DNA of 55,634 nucleotides, from assembly GCA_955652835.1 (NCBI GenBank), contig CATPBO010000038.1, forward strand, positions 1 through 55,634, written 5' to 3'. Both the position numbers and the translations under genes were made by a program. Origin of the DNA: Candidatus Dormiibacterota bacterium (GTDB lineage Bacteria > Chloroflexota > Dormibacteria > Dormibacterales > Dormibacteraceae). Below the pieces are notes generated by a model. That model saw only the letters and a program-made list of their open reading frames with translations, ran no database searches and was not told the origin of the DNA. This document shows, in pieces, positions 45,087 through 55,179 of the stretch (its first letter is position 1; every line of letters starts with the position of its first letter).

Positions 45087-46236
45087 CGACGCCGCATACC
45101 CGCGTTTTTCGCATGCGGAGTTCGCGAGACGTCATGCATCGATCCGACAGATCATGGAATCGAGCTCCCTTCAAGCGGTCCTGATCTTCGGGAATCGTGC
45201 GGCGCACAATGAGATCCAGTACCTGACCAACTTCGCTGTCGCCTTCGAAGGCACGCTGCTGTTCCCTGCCAAAGACGAGATGGTCCTGTGGGTGAACTAC
45301 GTCAACCATCAGGAGACAGCTCGCGCGGTTTCGATCGTGGACGACATTCGATGGGGCGGGGACGATGTTGCTGAAACGGCCGCCGCCGAGCTCAATCTGC
45401 GCGGCCTCGACTCGGCGCGGATTGGGCTGGCTGGTCCCCTCACTCATTTGCGATGGCTGGCTTTGCGCCGCCTCTGCCCAGAGGCCGAGCTGGTCGACAT
45501 CCAGCCGATGCTCGCGCGGCAGCGCCTGGTCAAGAGCGACGAGGAGATCGCCTGGGCCCGGCGCGGCGCGGAGCTCAGCGACCTCGCCATCGCCGCGCTG
45601 GCGAGGGACGCGCGGCCAGGCCTAACCGAACACGACCTTGCGGCGATCGTGCAGGCGGCTTACTACCCGTTCGGCGGGCGCACCCACATCCACTACATCG
45701 GCGCGACGCCGATGCGCGCGCCGGCGCTGTGCGCGCCGGCCCAGATCCAGTCGTCGCGGCGCCTGGTCGCGGGCGACGTGATCCTGACTGAGCTCAGTGC
45801 GATGCACCACGGGTATTGGGGCCAGGTCCTGAGGTGCTTTGCCGTGGCAGGCGATCCGACCCCCGAATTCCTCCGCATGCACGAAGTTGCCGAGGCGGTT
45901 TTCAGCGCTCTTGCCGGCGAGCTGCGCGACGGCACCACGTCTGATGAGCTCCTTGACATCGCCGAGGGCATCCATCAAGCGGGCTACACGATCTACGACG
46001 ACCTCGTCCACATGGCGGTGGGCGGCGTCTACGCGCCGTACCTGCGCACGCGGCGCACCACCGAGGACATGGCCCCCGCTTTCACCTACCGCAAGAACAT
46101 GCTCGTCGTGCTGCAGCCGAATGTCGTCACCGAGGACCGGCGCGCCGGTGTTCAAGTGGGAGAGATGGTGCGAGTGACCACGAGTGGCGTGGAGAGGCTG
46201 CATCGACTGCCGCTCGAGTTCATCCGGTGCGGCTGA
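45079..46236 (+). CDS. M24 family metallopeptidase (Xaa-Pro peptidase/creatinase-like)
   Basis: RFSHAEFARRHASIRQIMESSSLQAVLIFG; RLVKSDEEIAWARRGAELSD; start GTG 45079. Confidence 0.88.
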   Translation: MSDDAAYPRFSHAEFARRHASIRQIMESSSLQAVLIFGNRAAHNEIQYLTNFAVAFEGTLLFPAKDEMVLWVNYVNHQETARAVSIVDDIRWGGDDVAETAAAELNLRGLDSARIGLAGPLTHLRWLALRRLCPEAELVDIQPMLARQRLVKSDEEIAWARRGAELSDLAIAALARDARPGLTEHDLAAIVQAAYYPFGGRTHIHYIGATPMRAPALCAPAQIQSSRRLVAGDVILTELSAMHHGYWGQVLRCFAVAGDPTPEFLRMHEVAEAVFSALAGELRDGTTSDELLDIAEGIHQAGYTIYDDLVHMAVGGVYAPYLRTRRTTEDMAPAFTYRKNMLVVLQPNVVTEDRRAGVQVGEMVRVTTSGVERLHRLPLEFIRCG

Positions 46237-46263
46237 CACGATGACTGCGCCTATTCTTGCCAG

Positions 46264-47643
46264 GTGACAGGTAAACGGTTCTCCGCCGAGGAATCGAGCC
46301 GGCTATACGAGCTCGACCAGACCCACTGGCTCCACCCGCAAGGGGACCTGGGCGCGCCCGCGGGCACAATTCCGCAGCTCATCTTCGCCAGCGGAAGCGG
46401 CGCTACCCTGACCGACGCCGATGGCCGCGAATATATCGACGGCCTGGCGTCGCTGTGGAACGTGAACGTCGGCCACGGGCGTGCGGAGCTTGCCGAGGCT
46501 GCCGCCTCCCAGATGAAAAAGCTCGCGTTCAGCTCGGCGTACGGCGGGTTCAGCACCGCGCCGGCGATCGAGCTCGCTGCCAAGCTGGCTCAGCTGGCTC
46601 CGCGAGAGCTCGAGGTGACTTACTTCGCTTCGGGCGGCGCCGAGGCCAACGACACCGCCTATAAGATCGCGCGTCTCTACTGGAAGCTGCGGGGCGAGCC
46701 CGAGCGCGTGAACATCATCTCCAGGATTCGCGACTACCACGGTCTTACCTACGGCGCCACCAGCGCCACGGGCATGGCCAACTTCTGGAAGGGATTCGAG
46801 CCGCTTGCCCCGGGGTTCCTTCACGCGCCCGCACCTGACCCTTACCGATACTCCGGCGAGGGCTCCGCCGGCGCTGCGTATGCCAGGGCGTTGGAGGACG
46901 TGGTGTTGAAGGCGGGCCCGGGGACGGTCGCCGCCGTCGTCGCCGAGCCTGTGCAAGGTGCGGGAGGTGTGATCGTCCCGCCCGCGGACTACTTCCCGCA
47001 GCTGCGTCAGATCTGCAGCAAGCACGGGTTGCTCCTGATCGCGGACGAGGTGATCACAGGCTTCGGACGGACCGGGCGATGGTTCGCGCTGGAGCACTGG
47101 AACGTGCAGGCCGACATGTTGGTCTTCGCCAAAGGCGTGACCAGCGGGTATTTGCCGCTGTCAGGAGTGATGCTGACCCGCGCGGTTCACGACACGCTGA
47201 AAGAGGTGAAAGGGCCGTTCGCGCACGGATTTACTTACAGCGGCCACCCGACCGCCTGCGCGGTCGGACTCCGAAACCTGCAAATCCTCGAGGACGAGCA
47301 CCTGGTGGAGCGCGCAGCCGAGAAGGGCGCGTACCTTCAGCAGCGGCTCCAGGAGCTGCGCTCTCACGAGATCGTGGGTGATGTGCGCGGTCTGGGATTG
47401 CTCGCCGGTATCGAGCTGGTGCGCGACCGAAGGACGAAGGAGCCGCTCGACGCCTCCGCCGGCGCGGCTCGCCGCGTATGGCTGGCTGCTCTCGAAGAGG
47501 GCGTGATCGTTCGGCCGCTGGCAGGCGATGTGCTGGCCATGTCACCGCCGTTCGTGATCAGCGACAAGCAGATCGACCGCATGGTGGCGGTCCTGGACTC
47601 GGCGATCGCACGGGTAGAGAAGGAGCTCAAGGCGAGCGTGTAG
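46264..47643 (+). CDS. Class III aminotransferase
   Basis: YIDGLASLWNVNVGHGRAELAEAAASQMKKLAFSS; LLIADEVITGFGRTGRWFALEHW; FAKGVTSGYLPLSGVM; FTYSGHPTACAVGLRNL. Confidence 0.95.
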   Translation: MTGKRFSAEESSRLYELDQTHWLHPQGDLGAPAGTIPQLIFASGSGATLTDADGREYIDGLASLWNVNVGHGRAELAEAAASQMKKLAFSSAYGGFSTAPAIELAAKLAQLAPRELEVTYFASGGAEANDTAYKIARLYWKLRGEPERVNIISRIRDYHGLTYGATSATGMANFWKGFEPLAPGFLHAPAPDPYRYSGEGSAGAAYARALEDVVLKAGPGTVAAVVAEPVQGAGGVIVPPADYFPQLRQICSKHGLLLIADEVITGFGRTGRWFALEHWNVQADMLVFAKGVTSGYLPLSGVMLTRAVHDTLKEVKGPFAHGFTYSGHPTACAVGLRNLQILEDEHLVERAAEKGAYLQQRLQELRSHEIVGDVRGLGLLAGIELVRDRRTKEPLDASAGAARRVWLAALEEGVIVRPLAGDVLAMSPPFVISDKQIDRMVAVLDSAIARVEKELKASV

Positions 47644-47646
47644 CGG

Positions 47647-49053
47647 CTAGGGGTTCGCGCCTCCAGAGGCTGGAGTGGTTTGACTCCCAGCGGAGGTGGC
47701 ACTGCGCCGAACCGATCGCACGCGGCCCAGGAACGTCGCGACCGAAACGGTGACGATGTCGTACTCGGTGAGCGTGGAGTACTGCTCCGGTGAGATTACC
47801 CATGCGCGCACATGGTCGCCCGTGCCCGGGTACACCGCCACATAGCACCGCACTCCACTGCCGCCCGGCAACTGGCGCAGGCGGATCGCCTCACCGGTTA
47901 CTTGCGTGGTGCCGACCGGACCCAGCACGGCAGCCAGCAGAAGCCAGAGCGCCAACATCACGGCGACCACGGCAGCGAGGTTGACCAGCAGGATTCCGAA
48001 GCTCAGGGCGCGACCCAGCAAATCCTGTTGAGCGGTGAAGCTTACGTGCAGCACGATTTTCGAGGTGAGCCAGAACCAGAAAAAACCGATGGCCCCCACA
48101 CGCAGGGCAAGCCATGCAGCCTGGCCAGGCGAATAGCCCCAGGCGGGCGGCCACGACGACCCAGGATAGGAAACCCTGACCTGGCGCCACTGGCCGCCGT
48201 ATCGCGTCCAGGCCCAGCGATCGCTTTCCGCGCCCATCGGTATCGCGCGAACCGCCGCCGTTGCCGCTCCGAGAGCGGCGCCGTAGGCGATGTAACGGTC
48301 CCGAACCGCGACCGCCGTCGGCGGCAGACCAGCGAAAAGCTCGTCGTCGTGAAGGTAGCGGCGCAGAGCCAGCCACCGCGCCTGCGAGGCGAGACCCGCC
48401 GGTGTGACCACCTGGGCGTCATCGGGGAACGCCCGGCTCATCACCAGGAAAGTGAGGCCGGACACCGCAATTGCGATGAACCATGGCAGGTCAAGGCTCT
48501 TCGCCGAGTCACCCGAGTAAGCGGCGAGCAGGAAGGCCGCCAGGCCGAGACCGCCCATCAGCGCCAGCGCACCGGGAGGCCAACGCGGTTTGCACAAGCC
48601 CGCGTGGTCCGCTTCATCAACGACCTTATGGTTGAAGTTCTTGATCCAACCGCGCGCCTCGTCGGCGGGACCGGCGGTCAGCGCCTTGGCAGGGACCACG
48701 CCGTCCACTGCCCTCCGGCGCAGGAGATCAAGGACCTGGACCTCGTATGGGGTCAAGCCGGACGCCGGTACATTCGAGAGACGGCAGGTGTATACGCCCG
48801 GCTGGGCCTCCTCGATCGTAACGACATGCCGCGCGGCCAGGTCGAGCAGCGTGGCGGGCAATGCGTCAGGCGTAAGGCGGCCTCCGTTGACCAGTAAGTT
48901 CGCGACCGCGGGAGTCTCCGGCCCCACGTCTGATGTGGCTGGAAGGGACGGCGGCGAGGGCGGGCGCCGGCTGATCGCAACCGCACCGGCAACGGCATAG
49001 AAGGAGGCGCTGCAAGCCAGGCTTGCTGCAAGGCCGAGGTCGGCAAGGGTCAT
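47647..49053 (-). CDS. DUF2207-like membrane protein
   Basis: 468 aa; LTPDALPATLLDLAARHVVTIEE; TM segments; overlaps LemA gene (ATGA). Confidence 0.7.
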   Translation of the reverse strand: MTLADLGLAASLACSASFYAVAGAVAISRRPPSPPSLPATSDVGPETPAVANLLVNGGRLTPDALPATLLDLAARHVVTIEEAQPGVYTCRLSNVPASGLTPYEVQVLDLLRRRAVDGVVPAKALTAGPADEARGWIKNFNHKVVDEADHAGLCKPRWPPGALALMGGLGLAAFLLAAYSGDSAKSLDLPWFIAIAVSGLTFLVMSRAFPDDAQVVTPAGLASQARWLALRRYLHDDELFAGLPPTAVAVRDRYIAYGAALGAATAAVRAIPMGAESDRWAWTRYGGQWRQVRVSYPGSSWPPAWGYSPGQAAWLALRVGAIGFFWFWLTSKIVLHVSFTAQQDLLGRALSFGILLVNLAAVVAVMLALWLLLAAVLGPVGTTQVTGEAIRLRQLPGGSGVRCYVAVYPGTGDHVRAWVISPEQYSTLTEYDIVTVSVATFLGRVRSVRRSATSAGSQTTPASGGANP

Positions 49054-49664
49054 ATTCGAATCTGTCCCGCTGCCTGCTCGTCGCCTCCAGCCTGGAAGAG
49101 CTGGCGGGCACCGAATCCGAACGGTCTTGCGACCAGACTGCCTGGCAGAGTCTGCGCCGCAGTGTTGTAAGCGAACACCGCGTCGTTGTAGAACTGCCTG
49201 GCGTGTGCCAGCCCGTCTTCAGTTTCGGTGAGCTTCATTTGCAGGTCCACAAAAGACTGGCTTGCCTTGAGGTCGGGGTAGGCTTCCGCGACCGCTACTA
49301 GCGTTTTCACGCCGCCACTCAGCGCCGCTTCCGCGTCGCCCTGAGCGGCCGGACCCTGGGCGGCGACCGCCGCCGCTCGAGAATCGGCCACTTCTCGCAA
49401 CACGGCGGACTCGTGGCCGGCATAGCCCTGGACCGCGCTGACCAGGTTCGGGATCAGGTCATGGCGCCGGCGCAAGAGCACGTCAATGTCGCTCCATGTC
49501 GAGTCGACCCGATTCCGGCGCCCGACAAGACTGTTGTACGTCGTGACAGCCAACAGCAACAGCGCAGCAGCCAGCGCCAACGCGATCAGGACGGGTCCCG
49601 GCAACGCTCCTCCCAGCGGGCGATGAGCCCGGCATATCTTCGAGGCAGCAGGCCCTTGGGTCAA
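49050..49664 (-). CDS. lemA: LemA family protein
   Basis: TYNSLVGRRNRVDSTWSDIDVLLRRRHDLIPNLVSAVQGYAGHESAVL; AYPDLKASQSFVDLQMKLTETEDGLAHARQFYNDAVFAYN. Confidence 0.93.
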   Translation of the reverse strand: MTQGPAASKICRAHRPLGGALPGPVLIALALAAALLLLAVTTYNSLVGRRNRVDSTWSDIDVLLRRRHDLIPNLVSAVQGYAGHESAVLREVADSRAAAVAAQGPAAQGDAEAALSGGVKTLVAVAEAYPDLKASQSFVDLQMKLTETEDGLAHARQFYNDAVFAYNTAAQTLPGSLVARPFGFGARQLFQAGGDEQAAGQIRI

Positions 49665-49751
49665 TCCGTCGGTGCACCATCAAGGGGTATCACCGATCAG
49701 GTTTCTGCGCCAGCCTGGAAATCCGGCTCGGCACTCTCTAGGCTAGGTGGC

Positions 49752-50693
49752 TTGACGACCCCCGCCATTGAGGTCCGCGACCTCGTCAAACGCTACCGCA
49801 AAGGGACCGCCAACGCGGTCGACGGAGTGAGCTTCGATGTCGAGCCCGGCCAGTTCTTCGCCCTGCTCGGGCCAAACGGCGCTGGCAAGACCACGACGAT
49901 CGCCATCCTGACAACCACCCTGTCACCCACCTCGGGCACGGTGCGGATTTGCGGCCATGACGTCGTGCGAGAGGCGAGCCTGGTCCGGCGCCAGGCAGGC
50001 ATCATCTTCCAGAACGCATCGCTCGACATGAATCTCACGGGCGAGGAGAACGTCCGCATCCACGCGATCCTCTACAACCTCTATCCCTACCGGCCGATCT
50101 ACCGGCTCATGCCTGGCGCCTATCGGCAGCAGCTTCGCGAGCTCGCCGACGTGGTGGGCCTTGGTGCCGACGTCTTCAAACCTGTGAAGCGGCTGTCGGG
50201 CGGAATGCGACGCAAGCTCGAGATCATTCGGGGGCTCATGCACCATCCCCGCGTGCTGTTCCTCGATGAGCCGACCAGCGGTCTCGATACGGCCAGCCGG
50301 CGCAACCTGTGGCAGTACATCCGCGAGCTGCGGCGACGGCACGACATCACGATCTGCCTGACCACCCATCAGCTGGACGAGGCGGAGGAGGCCGACCGGG
50401 TCTGCATCCTCGACCATGGTCATGTCGTTGCACTCGGGACGCCGCAACACGTGAAGTCTCAGCTGGCGCACGACCGCCTCTACATCGACGCCCTCGACCG
50501 CGCCGCGCTTCGGAGCCGGCTGGTCGAGATGCAGGTGCCGTTCAGCGAGGACGGGGTTTTCGTGGTCGAGCTGGACGGCCGCACCGCGCATGAGGTCGTG
50601 CGAGCTATCGACGAACCGCTGACAGTGCTCCGGACAGAGTCGCCGACACTGGAGGACGCCTATCTGCGGATCCTGGCTGCCGGCGATGAATGA
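49752..50693 (+). CDS. ABC transporter ATP-binding protein (DrrA-like)
   Basis: IEVRDLVKRYRKGTANAVDGVSFDVEPGQFFALLGPNGAGKTTTIAILTTTL; LSGGMRRKLEIIRGLMHHPRVLFLDEPTSGLDT; TTG start 49752. Confidence 0.92.
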   Translation: MTTPAIEVRDLVKRYRKGTANAVDGVSFDVEPGQFFALLGPNGAGKTTTIAILTTTLSPTSGTVRICGHDVVREASLVRRQAGIIFQNASLDMNLTGEENVRIHAILYNLYPYRPIYRLMPGAYRQQLRELADVVGLGADVFKPVKRLSGGMRRKLEIIRGLMHHPRVLFLDEPTSGLDTASRRNLWQYIRELRRRHDITICLTTHQLDEAEEADRVCILDHGHVVALGTPQHVKSQLAHDRLYIDALDRAALRSRLVEMQVPFSEDGVFVVELDGRTAHEVVRAIDEPLTVLRTESPTLEDAYLRILAAGDE

Positions 50694-51462
50694 CATGAAC
50701 GCGGTCGCCGCGATCGCATCGCGAGACCTGGTTAAGTTCATCCGCGACCCCGGTCGCCTGGTGGCTGCGCTCGTATTCCCCGCCGCGATGATCTTTCTGC
50801 TGGGAGGAACCCTTCAGCTCAACCTCGGCAAATCGGCGGGCTTCAATTTCATCGCCTTCACGTTCACCGGCTTTCTGGGCATGACCCTTTTCCAATCGAC
50901 GGCGCAGGGTCTGACCTCGCTCATGGACGACCGCCAGAACGACTTCGCCCAGGAGTTATTCGTCTCGCCGATCTCCCGCTACGCGATCGTATTCGGAAAG
51001 ATCCTCGGCGAGACGGCGGTCGCGATTGCGCAAGTGCTGCCGATGGTCATCTTCGCCTTGATCCTCCGGGTTCCGCTCACCGCCAACCACATCGCTCTCC
51101 TGGTGCCGGTCGCCCTCCTCTCATGCTTCGTGGGCGGGGCCTTCGGGCTCCTACTGCTCAACACGATGAGCGACAACCGGGCAGCAAACCAGATCTTCAA
51201 CTTCGTTTTCCTGCCGCAGTACTTCCTCGCGGGGCTGATCAGCCCGATCAATGCACTGCCCTGGTACCTGGCGATCCTGTCGCTGATCTCGCCGATGCGC
51301 TACGTGATCGACCTGGCTCGTGGCGTGGTCTTCAACGGCTCGCCGGACTACAGGCTGGTGCTCGAAACGCCTGCGACCAACATCGCCGTGCTGTTCCTGA
51401 TGTTCGCGGTCTTTATGATCGCGGGAACCACCCTTTTCGTCCGTAGGGAAACGAACCGCTGA
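50686..51462 (+). CDS. ABC-2 type transporter permease (DrrB-like)
   Basis: LVKFIRDPGRLVAALVFPAAMIFLLGGTLQ; QNDFAQELFVSPISRYAIVFGKILGE. Confidence 0.92.
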   Translation: MNDMNAVAAIASRDLVKFIRDPGRLVAALVFPAAMIFLLGGTLQLNLGKSAGFNFIAFTFTGFLGMTLFQSTAQGLTSLMDDRQNDFAQELFVSPISRYAIVFGKILGETAVAIAQVLPMVIFALILRVPLTANHIALLVPVALLSCFVGGAFGLLLLNTMSDNRAANQIFNFVFLPQYFLAGLISPINALPWYLAILSLISPMRYVIDLARGVVFNGSPDYRLVLETPATNIAVLFLMFAVFMIAGTTLFVRRETNR

Positions 51463-51508
51463 TGATCCGTTCGTACCGTCAGTTCTCCGGACAGACTCGC
51501 TTCTGACG

Positions 51509-52462
51509 TCAGGCCTCGAGGCTTTTCAAGAACTCAAGAAGGGCTTCGTTCACCGCCTCCGGCCGCTCCTGCTGGATCCAGTGCCCGCACCCCTCGAGCA
51601 CGATCGTGGCGGTTAGGTTCGGCACGAACTTCTTTAGACCCGCTGCCAGGTCCTTCCCACCTGGGAAGTGATAGACCGGGTCACGGTCGCCGACCGCATA
51701 GAGGGCGGGCACGGTGACCTTTGCGCCCTGCCACGGCGCCGACTCCGCCCAGTTGCGGTCGATGTTGCGGTACCAGTTGAGGCCACCGCGGAAGCCGGTG
51801 CGTTCAAACTCTGCGGCGAAATGATCGATGTCCGCTTCGGTGAGCCAGGCTGGCAGGCGTTCCGGCTGCGACATCCCGGCCACCCAACCCTCGTCGCCAA
51901 CCATCATGTTGGCCAGCTCCGGGGCATCGCCTGAAGCCGCGAACAGGAAGGACCGCATAGTCCGAGCCGGATCCTGGTCCAGCTCTTTTTCCGCAACGCC
52001 GGGCTCCTGGAAGTACACCTGGTAAAACCGATCTCCGATGTGCTTGCGATACGCAACGAGAGGCGGTAGCGACCCTCGTGGCCGGAACGGCACTGACAGC
52101 CCGACCACCCCGCGGACGAGATCGGGGCGAAACAACGCCGTGTTCCATGCGACCGGGGCGCCCCAGTCGTGGCCTACCACGACGGCCCGCGACTCCTCGA
52201 GGACTCCGAGCAACCCGACCACGTCACCAACCAGCCGCAGCATCGCGTAAGCGCCTATGTCCGCTGGCGCGTCGGTCTGTCCGTAGCCGCGCTGGTCAGG
52301 CGCGACAGCGTGAAAGCCGGCATCGGCGAGAGCGACGAGCTGGTGACGCCATGAGTACCACCCTTCTGGAAAGCCGTGAAGGAGCACCACCAGCGGACCC
52401 TCCCCGGCCTCGGCAAGATGCATCTTGATGCCGTTGGTCTCGACGTGACGATGCGTGATCAT
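51509..52462 (-). CDS. Alpha/beta hydrolase (epoxide hydrolase-like)
   Basis: LVVLLHGFPEGWYSWRHQLVALADAGFHAVAPDQRGYGQTDAP; VVGHDWGAPVAW; LEGCGHWIQQERPEAVNEALLEFL. Confidence 0.95.
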   Translation of the reverse strand: MITHRHVETNGIKMHLAEAGEGPLVVLLHGFPEGWYSWRHQLVALADAGFHAVAPDQRGYGQTDAPADIGAYAMLRLVGDVVGLLGVLEESRAVVVGHDWGAPVAWNTALFRPDLVRGVVGLSVPFRPRGSLPPLVAYRKHIGDRFYQVYFQEPGVAEKELDQDPARTMRSFLFAASGDAPELANMMVGDEGWVAGMSQPERLPAWLTEADIDHFAAEFERTGFRGGLNWYRNIDRNWAESAPWQGAKVTVPALYAVGDRDPVYHFPGGKDLAAGLKKFVPNLTATIVLEGCGHWIQQERPEAVNEALLEFLKSLEA

Positions 52463-52494
52463 CGCTGGAAGGGTAACCAGTTACCAGACCAACC

Positions 52495-55110
52495 TCACCC
52501 GGTGTTTTGAAGGCCGGCGGCGACCCCGTTCACGGTCACGAGCAACACCTGTTCGAGCCGCTCACGCTCGCGTTCGTCAACAGTTTCGCGGCGCAGCGCC
52601 TCCAGGGCGTGGAGCTGGATATGGGACAGCGCATCCACGTATGGGTTACGGAGCTCGACGGCCCACGAAAGGACGCGATGATTCTCGAGCAGCCTCCGAT
52701 GGCCGGAGACTGCGAGCACCCGGTCGACTGTGAGGTCGTACTCGGAAAGGAGCTTCGTGGTCAGATCTGCCCGCTCACCTAGTTGGAGATATCGCTCGGC
52801 GATCCGGCGATCCGTCTTGGCCAGGCTCATCTCCGCGTTGTCGAGCAAGACATTGAAGAGCGGCCATGCGGTGTACGCCTCACGCAGCTCCGTGAGGTCG
52901 GCTGCCGCCAAACCGCTTCCGAGGCCATACCAGCCGGGGAGGTTGAGCCGCATCTGTGACCAGGCGAACACCCATGGGATCGCGCGCAGGTCAGCGAGCC
53001 TGTCCGACTGGCTTCGCCGAGCCGGCCGCGAACCGAGCCTCAGGCGACCAAGCTCGTCGATGGGGCTGACGCGGCTGAACCAATCCTCGAAGCCATCACT
53101 GTCGATCAGACCTCGGTATGCGGCCCGGGCCGGCTTTTCGATGAGGGTGCCAAGGTCATGGAATCGGCTCTCTGCTCGACGTGCCACCTCCTCCACCTCT
53201 GGCAGCGAACTCATAAGGACGGCGGCACCAACTTGCTCAAGATGACGCCTGGCGATGGCAGGGTTGGAGTAGCGCGCAAAGACCACCTCGCCCTGCTCTG
53301 TGACCTTGAAGTGCCCCGCGATCGAACCCGGCGCCTGAGCGCGAATTGCCCGATTGGCGGGCCCGCCGCCACGACCCAGCGCACCTCCACGGCCGTGAAA
53401 GAGGGTCAACCGCACCCCACGGTCCGCCGCCCAGCGGACGAGATCGGCCTGCGCGTCGTAGAGCGCAAGGCTGGCGGACACGGGTCCGACCTCCTTGGTC
53501 GAGTCGGAATAGCCGAGCATCACCTCCAACCGCCGGGTGGTCTCGAGCCGGCGCCGCACTGGCTCGAGCTCGACCATGCCGTCCAGCACCTGGGGCGCGC
53601 GGCGCAGATCCTCGACCGTTTCGAAAAGCGGTATGACCTCTATCTCTGCTTGAGCCACGCCACCGGCGGCAGCTGCGGCCAGCGCATACACGTTGGCGAT
53701 GTCGCCGGCGTCGCGGGTGAAGCTGACGACGTAGCGGCGGCACGCATCCTGCCCGAAGCGTTCCTGGATCGCGTTAATAGCCCGAAAGGTGGCGAGTACC
53801 TCTTCGGTCTGCGCGGAGGGTTGGCCAGCGCCCTTCAGGTCGGCCAAAGCCAGCTCGTGGATCCGGCTGTGCTGGCGCACCTCGAGCTCGGCGAGGTGGA
53901 AACCGAACGTCTGGACCTGCCAGATCAGGTTCTGCAGCTCACCGTACGCAACCCTTCGCGCGCCCGCGGCGGCGAGCGACCTCTGGACCGCGAACAGGTC
54001 GTCCAGGAGATGGCGGGGCGATCGGTAGGCGTTCGATCCGCCAGCCTCGCGTGTGGCCCTGATCCTGTCAGCCGCATATAGAAGGTACTGGCGGTGCTGC
54101 TCGGACGGCGAACGGGCCGCGATGTCGGCAAAGCGTGCCGGGTCAGCCACGCGGGCGCTGGCGAGTCGAGAGGCCAGGTCCTCATCCGGCGGGGTGGTCA
54201 CAGAATCAGCCGTAAGCGAGCGTCCGATCCGCGTGATCGCCGCCTCAAGGCCACGCAGGACATGGTCCGCATGGATGCTCATCGCCTCCAACGTCACCTT
54301 GGCGGTGACCGCTGGATTGCCATCGCGATCGCCGCCGACCCAGCTCCCCAGTCGAATGAATGCGGGAGCCATCGGCGGCCTCATACCTGCGTCATCCGGC
54401 CCAAGTGCAGCGTCGAGATCGCGATAGAGCTCGGGCACCGCGCGGAAAAGCGTCTCGTCGAAGATCGCCATCACCGAGCGCACCTCGTCGAGCGGCCGGA
54501 CCTGGGTGCTGCGCAGCTGGGCCGTGCGCCAGAGTAGGTCGATCTCCTCGAGGAGACGCCGCCTTGCCTCGCGCTCTTCGCGCCGGGAAGCCCTTGGGTC
54601 ATCAAGCACCTCCAGCTGGGCGCCGACTCGCATGATCGCCGCGACGATGGCGCGCCGGCGTGACTCTGTGGGGTGGGCGGTGAGCACCGGTTGGATGACC
54701 AGGTCACTGAGGAGCTCGCGGAGCTTCTCCTCGCCGTGCCGCGAGCTGATCTCTGCGACGGCCTCCGCCAATGACTCGGCGATCGGCGTGTGGCCTCGGT
54801 CACGCTCTCGAATCGCGCGGGCACGATGCCGCTCCTCGGCCAGGTTGACGAGCTGGAAGTAACAGGTGAACGCACGGGCCACCTGCTCCGCCCGCTCGAC
54901 GGACCACGACGCCACGAGATGGGCAGCCGCGCCATCGTCCTCTTCCTTCTCGCGCGCCGCGATCACCGTGCGACGCAGGTGCTCCACGTCCTCGAGCAGC
55001 TCGGCCCCGGCGTACTCCGCCAGCACCTGCCCGAGCACCTCGCCCAGGAGCCGGACCTCTCTGCGGAGGGCGGGCGGCATCTCGATACGCGCGACTTCAC
55101 GCGACTTCAT
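52495..55110 (-). CDS. ppc: Phosphoenolpyruvate carboxylase
   Basis: VLTAHPTESRRRAIV; GSWVGGDRDGNPAVTAKVT; LGYSDSTKEVGPVSASLALYDAQ; LFHGRGGALGRGGGP; C-terminal LQNTG. Confidence 0.97.
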   Translation of the reverse strand: MKSREVARIEMPPALRREVRLLGEVLGQVLAEYAGAELLEDVEHLRRTVIAAREKEEDDGAAAHLVASWSVERAEQVARAFTCYFQLVNLAEERHRARAIRERDRGHTPIAESLAEAVAEISSRHGEEKLRELLSDLVIQPVLTAHPTESRRRAIVAAIMRVGAQLEVLDDPRASRREEREARRRLLEEIDLLWRTAQLRSTQVRPLDEVRSVMAIFDETLFRAVPELYRDLDAALGPDDAGMRPPMAPAFIRLGSWVGGDRDGNPAVTAKVTLEAMSIHADHVLRGLEAAITRIGRSLTADSVTTPPDEDLASRLASARVADPARFADIAARSPSEQHRQYLLYAADRIRATREAGGSNAYRSPRHLLDDLFAVQRSLAAAGARRVAYGELQNLIWQVQTFGFHLAELEVRQHSRIHELALADLKGAGQPSAQTEEVLATFRAINAIQERFGQDACRRYVVSFTRDAGDIANVYALAAAAAGGVAQAEIEVIPLFETVEDLRRAPQVLDGMVELEPVRRRLETTRRLEVMLGYSDSTKEVGPVSASLALYDAQADLVRWAADRGVRLTLFHGRGGALGRGGGPANRAIRAQAPGSIAGHFKVTEQGEVVFARYSNPAIARRHLEQVGAAVLMSSLPEVEEVARRAESRFHDLGTLIEKPARAAYRGLIDSDGFEDWFSRVSPIDELGRLRLGSRPARRSQSDRLADLRAIPWVFAWSQMRLNLPGWYGLGSGLAAADLTELREAYTAWPLFNVLLDNAEMSLAKTDRRIAERYLQLGERADLTTKLLSEYDLTVDRVLAVSGHRRLLENHRVLSWAVELRNPYVDALSHIQLHALEALRRETVDERERERLEQVLLVTVNGVAAGLQNTG

Positions 55111-55179
55111 GGCCGGCTAATTCTCCGGCCAGCCGGGCTCTGGCAGCTTGCGCCGGGTCTATGCGAACATTTGCTCGCT

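Noticed and set aside
47812-48897. 361-aa plus-strand ORF
   Set aside because: Antisense to the DUF2207-like gene, which overlaps lemA in a known pairing; low-complexity Arg/Gln-rich translation.
53158-54081. 307-aa plus-strand ORF inside ppc
   Set aside because: Shadow of phosphoenolpyruvate carboxylase, which has all catalytic motifs on the minus strand.
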